NCBI GenBank assembly: GCA_017656305.1
Contig: JACDOG010000007.1
Span: 1 to 64,000, forward strand
Direction: 5' to 3'
Length of the DNA: 64,000 nt
DNA from: Thermoanaerobacteraceae bacterium
Lineage (GTDB): Bacteria; Bacillota; JADQBR01
Positions 59,997 through 64,000 of the stretch are shown here, in pieces (positions within the stretch are counted from its first letter, which is position 1; every line of letters begins with the position of its first letter). The notes below the pieces were generated by a model that worked only from the letters and a program-made list of their open reading frames with translations, did no database searches and was not told the DNA's origin. Both the position numbers and the translations under genes were made by a program.

Positions 59997-60959
59997 TTAA
60001 TCGCAATAAACGTCTTCCAGCAGATCCGCCTCATCCGGTAACGGACTGTTCTTAGCAAACTCAATACCTTCCTGAATTTCCTTTTTGACCTCTTCCCAAA
60101 TCGCCATATCTTCTTCCTCAGTAAAGACACCCATATCCAGCAAGCGTTTTTTAACACGCTTAATCGGGTCCTTCTTCTTCCATGCTTCAAGCTCCTCATC
60201 AGTCCTGTAAACAGTCGGATCGCCTTCAAAATGGCCGCGCCAACGGTATGTTTTACACTCAATCAACGTCGGTCCGTCTCCCTGGCGAGCCCGTTTAACC
60301 GCTTCTTCCGCCGCCTCGTAAACAGCAAAAAGGTCGTTTCCGTCCACACTGATACCAGGAATGCCGTAGGCAGACGCCCGGTCGGCAACATCTTTAATAT
60401 TCTGATGGTGCTCCTGGCGCATGGAGATTCCGTACATATTGTTTTCACAAACAAAGATGGCAGGCAGTTTCCAAATGGACGCCAGGTTCAAAGCTTCATG
60501 GAGAGTACCCCGGTTGGATGCGCCGTCCCCAAAGAAGCACACGGCCACACCGTTATCACCCCGGTACTTGCAGGCAAATGCCGCACCGGCCGCCAACGGC
60601 AAACCTGCACCAACGATACCGTTTGCACCTAAAAAGCCCAAACTCATATCGGCAATATGCATGGATCCTCCTTTACCCTTGCAGTACCCAGTTTTCCGTC
60701 CGAAAAGCTCTGCATACATCAACTTTACATCGCCACCGCGCGCTATTAAGTGGCCATGTCCGCGGTGCGTACTGGCAATATAGTCACCGGCCTCTAAATT
60801 AGCCATAACTCCGACAGCCGTGGCCTCCTCACCGATGTAAAGATGGACAAAACCGGGAATTTCACCGTTGGCGAAAAGTTCCGCGGCATTTTCTTCAAAC
60901 TGTCTGATAGTTACCATTTTTTTATAAAGTTCAAGCAGTCTTTCTTTGGAAAGCGTCAT
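59997..60959 (-). CDS. acoA: Acetoin/pyruvate dehydrogenase E1 alpha subunit
   Basis: A 320-residue TPP-binding alpha subunit: STHRGHGHLIARGGDV, the TPP motif FFGDGASNRGTLHEALN, VCENNMYGISM and ECKTYRWRGHFEGD. The ATG at 60959 follows AAGGAGGGGG. The acetoin substrate is inferred from AcoX, the sigma-54 promoter and a butanediol dehydrogenase nearby; the sequence alone does not exclude pyruvate. Confidence 0.92.
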   Translation of the reverse strand: MTLSKERLLELYKKMVTIRQFEENAAELFANGEIPGFVHLYIGEEATAVGVMANLEAGDYIASTHRGHGHLIARGGDVKLMYAELFGRKTGYCKGKGGSMHIADMSLGFLGANGIVGAGLPLAAGAAFACKYRGDNGVAVCFFGDGASNRGTLHEALNLASIWKLPAIFVCENNMYGISMRQEHHQNIKDVADRASAYGIPGISVDGNDLFAVYEAAEEAVKRARQGDGPTLIECKTYRWRGHFEGDPTVYRTDEELEAWKKKDPIKRVKKRLLDMGVFTEEEDMAIWEEVKKEIQEGIEFAKNSPLPDEADLLEDVYCD

Positions 60960-61020
60960 TTTTCCCCCTCCTTTAATTCTCAACAAAACTTTAATAAAAC
61001 ATCCTGACCAAGAAACTTTA

Positions 61021-61386
61021 CTACTCCACCTCAATACTCACCTCTACCGCAACATTAACCACAACAATGCTGTCCTTGGCATCCCCCAGCTGGGGCACGA
61101 ACATCCCCGGTACTTCCATCCCTCCTTTCGTTACGTTAATGGTTTTCTTGCCAAAGGGAATCTCAGCTAAGACCTGTTCAAGCTTTACTTCCTCAGGGTA
61201 AGGAGCCGCCACCGTCACCTGCACAAACAATCGGTTAAGGTCACTGAGCTGCAGTATCTCAGTTACACCGCACAAACAGCTCCTGGAAATGGCATCCCTG
61301 ACTGCTTTCTGAGCCGCCTTAGTAACGTCCTGACCATGCAAATCAGCTCCCGATCCCAGCTCAATTATGTAACGCTTCAAGCTCAC
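61021..61386 (-). CDS. Lin0512-family protein
   Basis: A 121-residue protein recognised as the Lin0512 type by KRYIIELGSGADLHGQD, AVRDAISRSCLCGV and VAAPYPEEV, with the C-terminal SIVVVNVAVEVSIE. The family has no known activity; it occurs near acetoin and lipoate genes. GTG start at 61386 after GAGGGGTG. It is the first gene behind the sigma-54 promoter of the long operon. Confidence 0.82.
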   Translation of the reverse strand: MSLKRYIIELGSGADLHGQDVTKAAQKAVRDAISRSCLCGVTEILQLSDLNRLFVQVTVAAPYPEEVKLEQVLAEIPFGKKTINVTKGGMEVPGMFVPQLGDAKDSIVVVNVAVEVSIEVE

Positions 61387-61423
61387 AATATCACCCCTCA
61401 AATGTTGTCCTTAATAACATAGT

Positions 61424-61439
61424 TGCAACAACAGTGCCA
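61424..61439 (-). promoter_or_regulatory. Sigma-54 promoter of the aco/lipoate operon
   Basis: Minus strand TGGCACTGTTGTTGCA matches the -24/-12 consensus TGGCAC-N5-TTGCA at every defined base. It lies about 40 bases before the Lin0512 start. Acetoin operons in Firmicutes are classically sigma-54/AcoR-dependent. Confidence 0.92.
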
Positions 61440-61537
61440 AAATTGTTTAACCCAAGCAGAGCCAGCAAAGCCTTACAGTATAACAGTTATCCTTCTGAAA
61501 AACTAAGGCAAATTTATTTCCACGCTAAAGCGAAGAT

Positions 61538-61639
61538 TGTTCGATTTGCGACCACTATCCTCTAAATTGCTTGTAAAACAAGCATCCAATATCCTTGGAA
61601 AGATTGTCCTGCTTTCGAACACTTTCCATTTATCGAACA
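61538..61639. promoter_or_regulatory. Probable enhancer sites shared by two divergent sigma-54 promoters
   Basis: Three copies of the same heptamer: TGTTCGA at 61538-61544 and its complement TCGAACA at 61615-61621 and 61633-61639. They lie about 100-200 bases from the minus promoter (61424) and 90-200 bases from the plus promoter (61731), a usual distance for binding sites of an AcoR/NtrC-type activator. Confidence 0.65.
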
Positions 61640-61730
61640 GTTTTTAAATAAAAATTTTTCCAATATTTCTGCCAAAAAATCTTTTTTCTACATTTTTCTT
61701 AATCTTTTTTAGATATTTTATAACTAAAAC

Positions 61731-61746
61731 AGGCACAAATATTGCA
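61731..61746 (+). promoter_or_regulatory. Sigma-54 promoter of the divergent lplA gene
   Basis: AGGCACAAATATTGCA differs from TGGCAC-N5-TTGCA only at the first base. It lies 40 bases before the lplA ATG. The full 61387-61786 gap is thus a two-way control region without genes. Confidence 0.8.
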
Positions 61747-61786
61747 CCGGTACATTTACAGAAGTCTGACAAGGAGTTGAGCTTTC

Positions 61787-62821
61787 ATGTTGTTATATGA
61801 TTTAGGAAAGGTATCCTGGCTGGATTCCCAGGTCATCTATCACACTTTTCCCAGAATGGACCGGGAAGGTTTAATTATTTGCCAACCGGACTCCAGCTAT
61901 GTGTGCATAGGCTTTCACCAGGATTTGTTAGAAGAAGTTGATATCGACTACTGCCGGCAGAATAATATCCCCCTCTTCAGGCGGGAAGTGGGTGGCGGCA
62001 CTGTCTACCTGGATCAAAACCAGATTTTTTTCCAACTGGTACTGCACAAAGACAATCCCGTGGTACCGCTGGACCACGCCAAATTTTACAGGAAGTTTCT
62101 GCAGCCAGTGATTAGAGCATTAAACGGATTAAACATTCAGGGAAGCTTTAGGCCTCACTGCGACATTGTCGTTAACAATCGCAAGATTTCCGGAAACGGA
62201 GCGGGAGAAATTGAAAAATACCTTGTTTTAGTAGGAAACCTGCTTCTGGATTTTGACTTTGAAACTATGGCGCAAGTTTTGAAAGTACCTAATAAGAACT
62301 TCCGCCGGCTACTGTTCAAACAAATGCAGCGAAATATGACGACAATTAACAAGGAATTAAAGCAGGCAGCAGACCCTCAACTGGTTAAAGACCTGTTAAT
62401 CCAAGCTTTTTCAGAGTTTTTCGGTCAATTAGAATCTGCATCCTTGGATGAAGACTGCCTCAGTCGTGCCGAAAAGTTGAAATCCAAGTACATGTCCTGG
62501 GAATGGCTAACGGAACCCGGTAAAAAGTTTCCCTTCCGGCAGGTCAAAATCAGAGAAAGCGTTTACGCACGGGCAGGACAGGTTATGCTACAGGGAGTGC
62601 CGGTCAATGTAAATGTTGTCCTTAACAACAATGTAATAGAACATCTTGAATTAACCGGCACCGCTCCCTTGCATGACAGGCTTATAATTCTGGAAAAAAT
62701 GCTGGTGGGTAAAAATGCAGATCAAGTTATCCTGAGGCCAGAGCTGTGCAAGTTCTTGCAGAAAACAAAACTGAGCTTGCGAGAAACAGAACTTGCCAAT
62801 CTTATCAAAATACTCACCTGA
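61787..62821 (+). CDS. lplA: Lipoate-protein ligase A family protein
   Basis: A 344-residue LplA-type ligase: YVCIGFHQDLLEEVD, the lipoate-binding REVGGGTVYLDQNQIFFQL, CDIVVNNRKISGNGAGE and LLLDFDFETM. An accessory C-terminal domain is present. Unlike the LplA at 54702 it has no cysteine-rich tail. It stands alone and is divergent from the aco/lipoate operon under its own sigma-54 promoter, so it is probably induced together with it to attach scavenged lipoate or octanoate to E2 or the GcvH-like proteins. Confidence 0.9.
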   Translation: MLLYDLGKVSWLDSQVIYHTFPRMDREGLIICQPDSSYVCIGFHQDLLEEVDIDYCRQNNIPLFRREVGGGTVYLDQNQIFFQLVLHKDNPVVPLDHAKFYRKFLQPVIRALNGLNIQGSFRPHCDIVVNNRKISGNGAGEIEKYLVLVGNLLLDFDFETMAQVLKVPNKNFRRLLFKQMQRNMTTINKELKQAADPQLVKDLLIQAFSEFFGQLESASLDEDCLSRAEKLKSKYMSWEWLTEPGKKFPFRQVKIRESVYARAGQVMLQGVPVNVNVVLNNNVIEHLELTGTAPLHDRLIILEKMLVGKNADQVILRPELCKFLQKTKLSLRETELANLIKILT

Positions 62822-62823
62822 AC

Positions 62824-63882
62824 CTATGCGGGTGATACCAGGATTTTAATGTTCTCTTCCTTGCGGTTAATTAATTCTTCAAAACCTTTTTCCACAATAT
62901 CATCCAAACTTATTTTTCCAGTAATTAATGATTCCGCCTTGATTCTACCATCGGACAGCAGGTCTATAGCCGGGCCAAACTCACCAGCATACCCTAATGA
63001 ACCGATAACCTGCTTTTCTGTAAACACGACGCTGTTAAAATGCATACTGCTCTCTTTTTCAAAAATACCGGCAACCACAATCTTGCCGCCTTTCCTAGCC
63101 AGTTCAACAGCCAAGGGACCGGTTTTGTCATTACCGATACATTCTATAACCACATCAGCGCCTAAACCGCCGGTGGCCTCCCGCACCTTGGCTACCACGT
63201 CTCCTTCCTGAGGATCAAAAACCGCTGTTGCCCCCAATTTCTGGGCAAATTCTTTTCTTGCCTTAGCCATTTCAATAACAAATACTTTACGGGCTCCTGC
63301 CGCTCTAACAGCCGCAAGAGTTACCAAGCCAATTGTTCCCGCACCAAGAACCACCACAGTGTCACCTTGAATAACCGGAGCCTGGCGCACAGCATGAAGG
63401 CCTACGGCCAGGGGTTCAACCAGCGCACCAACTTCACTTGAAATATTATCCGGTAACTTGAACAACGTATAAGCCGGTACGTTGACATACTCTGCAAAAG
63501 CACCGTTGGTCATCAGACCGGTGAAGGCTAACTTTTCACATAGATTATATAAATTGCGTTTGCAAAAATAACAATCCCAGCAAACTTGGCAGGCATCCGG
63601 TGCAACCCGGTCACCTACCTGGACATTGGTGACTCCGGCACCAACCTCTACTATCTCTCCGGAAAATTCATGGCCTAGAATAATGGGTGCTTTAGACCCT
63701 GTCAAAGGATGGCCTTCATTGACGGGGATAAAAATAGGGCCGGCGACATACTCGTGGAGGTCAGAGCCGCATATACCACACCAATGTACTTTGACCTTCA
63801 CTTCTCCCGGGCCCGGAGCCGGCGGTTCCGGGACATTTTCCACCCTAACATCCTTTTTCCCATACCATACCGCTGCTTTCAC
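62824..63882 (-). CDS. Zinc-dependent 2,3-butanediol dehydrogenase-like alcohol dehydrogenase
   Basis: A 352-residue MDR-family dehydrogenase. Catalytic zinc ligands are in WCGICGSDLHEY and the following GHEFSGEIVEVG, the structural zinc cysteines in CQVCWDCYFCKRNLYNLC, and the Rossmann motif is VVLGAGTIGLVTLAAVRA. It is closest in pattern to (R,R)-butanediol dehydrogenases, which convert butanediol to acetoin, the likely substrate of the E1. GTG start after GAGGAGGG. It converges with lplA, two bases apart. Confidence 0.9.
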   Translation of the reverse strand: MKAAVWYGKKDVRVENVPEPPAPGPGEVKVKVHWCGICGSDLHEYVAGPIFIPVNEGHPLTGSKAPIILGHEFSGEIVEVGAGVTNVQVGDRVAPDACQVCWDCYFCKRNLYNLCEKLAFTGLMTNGAFAEYVNVPAYTLFKLPDNISSEVGALVEPLAVGLHAVRQAPVIQGDTVVVLGAGTIGLVTLAAVRAAGARKVFVIEMAKARKEFAQKLGATAVFDPQEGDVVAKVREATGGLGADVVIECIGNDKTGPLAVELARKGGKIVVAGIFEKESSMHFNSVVFTEKQVIGSLGYAGEFGPAIDLLSDGRIKAESLITGKISLDDIVEKGFEELINRKEENIKILVSPA

Positions 63883-63909
63883 AATATCCCTCCTCGTAAT
63901 ATTTACATT

Positions 63910-64000
63910 TTATGGCCTCTTCGGATAGACGGCATACGACTCATGCCACTGGAAATCCAGAGGCAGGTTATAAATCTCAGCAATAACCCCTAGATTCTGC
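63910..64000 (-). CDS. C-terminal end of a gene cut by the window edge
   Basis: An open minus-strand frame enters from the right edge and ends with NLGVIAEIYNLPLDFQWHE and YAVYPKRP. The sequence looks coding, but too little is visible to name the product. It ends about 30 bases before the butanediol dehydrogenase start, so the two are probably in one operon. Confidence 0.55.
   Translation of the reverse strand, partial: QNLGVIAEIYNLPLDFQWHESYAVYPKRP

Noticed and set aside
1-64000. CRISPR arrays, rRNA genes or complete prophage/IS elements
   Set aside because: No regularly spaced repeats, rRNA-like segments or intact transposase genes with inverted repeats were seen by eye.

Overview
The window looks like a chromosomal piece of an anaerobic, endospore-forming member of the Firmicutes (Peptococcaceae/Desulfotomaculum-like; this is inference). 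It has Gram-positive Shine-Dalgarno sites with frequent GTG/TTG starts, a CIRCE operator, sigma-K-type promoters, GSI-alpha glutamine synthetases, an archaeal-type split glutamate synthase and a Tat-dependent respiratory molybdoenzyme.

Region 1 (0.2-10.8 kb, minus strand) is a nitrogen-assimilation locus: tRNA-Val, a glutamate synthase split over gltB1/gltB2/gltB3 with an Fe-S protein and an FAD subunit, two glnA genes and an ANTAR response regulator. Each glnA follows a leader with tandem hexaloop hairpins running into an intrinsic terminator, which fits antitermination by the ANTAR protein. A PcrB-rubredoxin fusion and a decayed asnB lie between. Region 2 (10.9-15.9 kb) holds a trypsin-like protease and an island of tiny hydrophobic proteins. 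Five of these are near-identical ~33-residue paralogues, and three mAC-N16-CATAnnnT promoters point to late mother-cell (spore) expression. Region 3 (16-17 kb) is a UPF0489 gene behind a sigma-A promoter and a CIRCE heat-shock operator.

Region 4 (17.2-38.2 kb) is a metal and metalloid island. An arrCABD-like respiratory arsenate reductase operon is preceded by a PhnD-like binding protein, a histidine kinase and a NarL-type regulator. Next come a Zn/Cd/Pb P-type ATPase with a CadC-like repressor, an arsR-acr3-phosphoesterase operon, a Fur-controlled ferric-iron ABC transporter, a GDT1-type Mn exporter behind a yybP-ykoY riboswitch, and an ArsP-like permease with a thioredoxin-like protein. Region 5 (38.2-46.1 kb) holds htrA with a two-component system, a low-GC split permease with a PadR regulator, a tandem P-loop protein and gene relics.

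Region 6 (46.2-64 kb) is the most interesting. A ~15-kb minus-strand operon with small gaps runs from a consensus sigma-54 promoter. It encodes Lin0512, acetoin-dehydrogenase-type E1 alpha/beta, AcoX, an E2 fused to an AhpD-like peroxidase domain, an LplA fused to a Cys-rich domain, LipB, LipA, a GcvH-like protein, a GlcD-like flavoprotein, a GlcF/HdrD-like CCG iron-sulfur protein, a second GcvH-like protein, a LipT-like flavoprotein and two radical-SAM proteins resembling LipS1/LipS2. A second lplA is divergently transcribed from its own sigma-54 promoter. No dihydrolipoyl dehydrogenase (E3) is present. I propose a lipoate-centred redox module in which the GcvH-like carriers and the GlcD/HdrD-like pair handle lipoyl thiols. 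This is a hypothesis built from gene content, not a demonstrated pathway.
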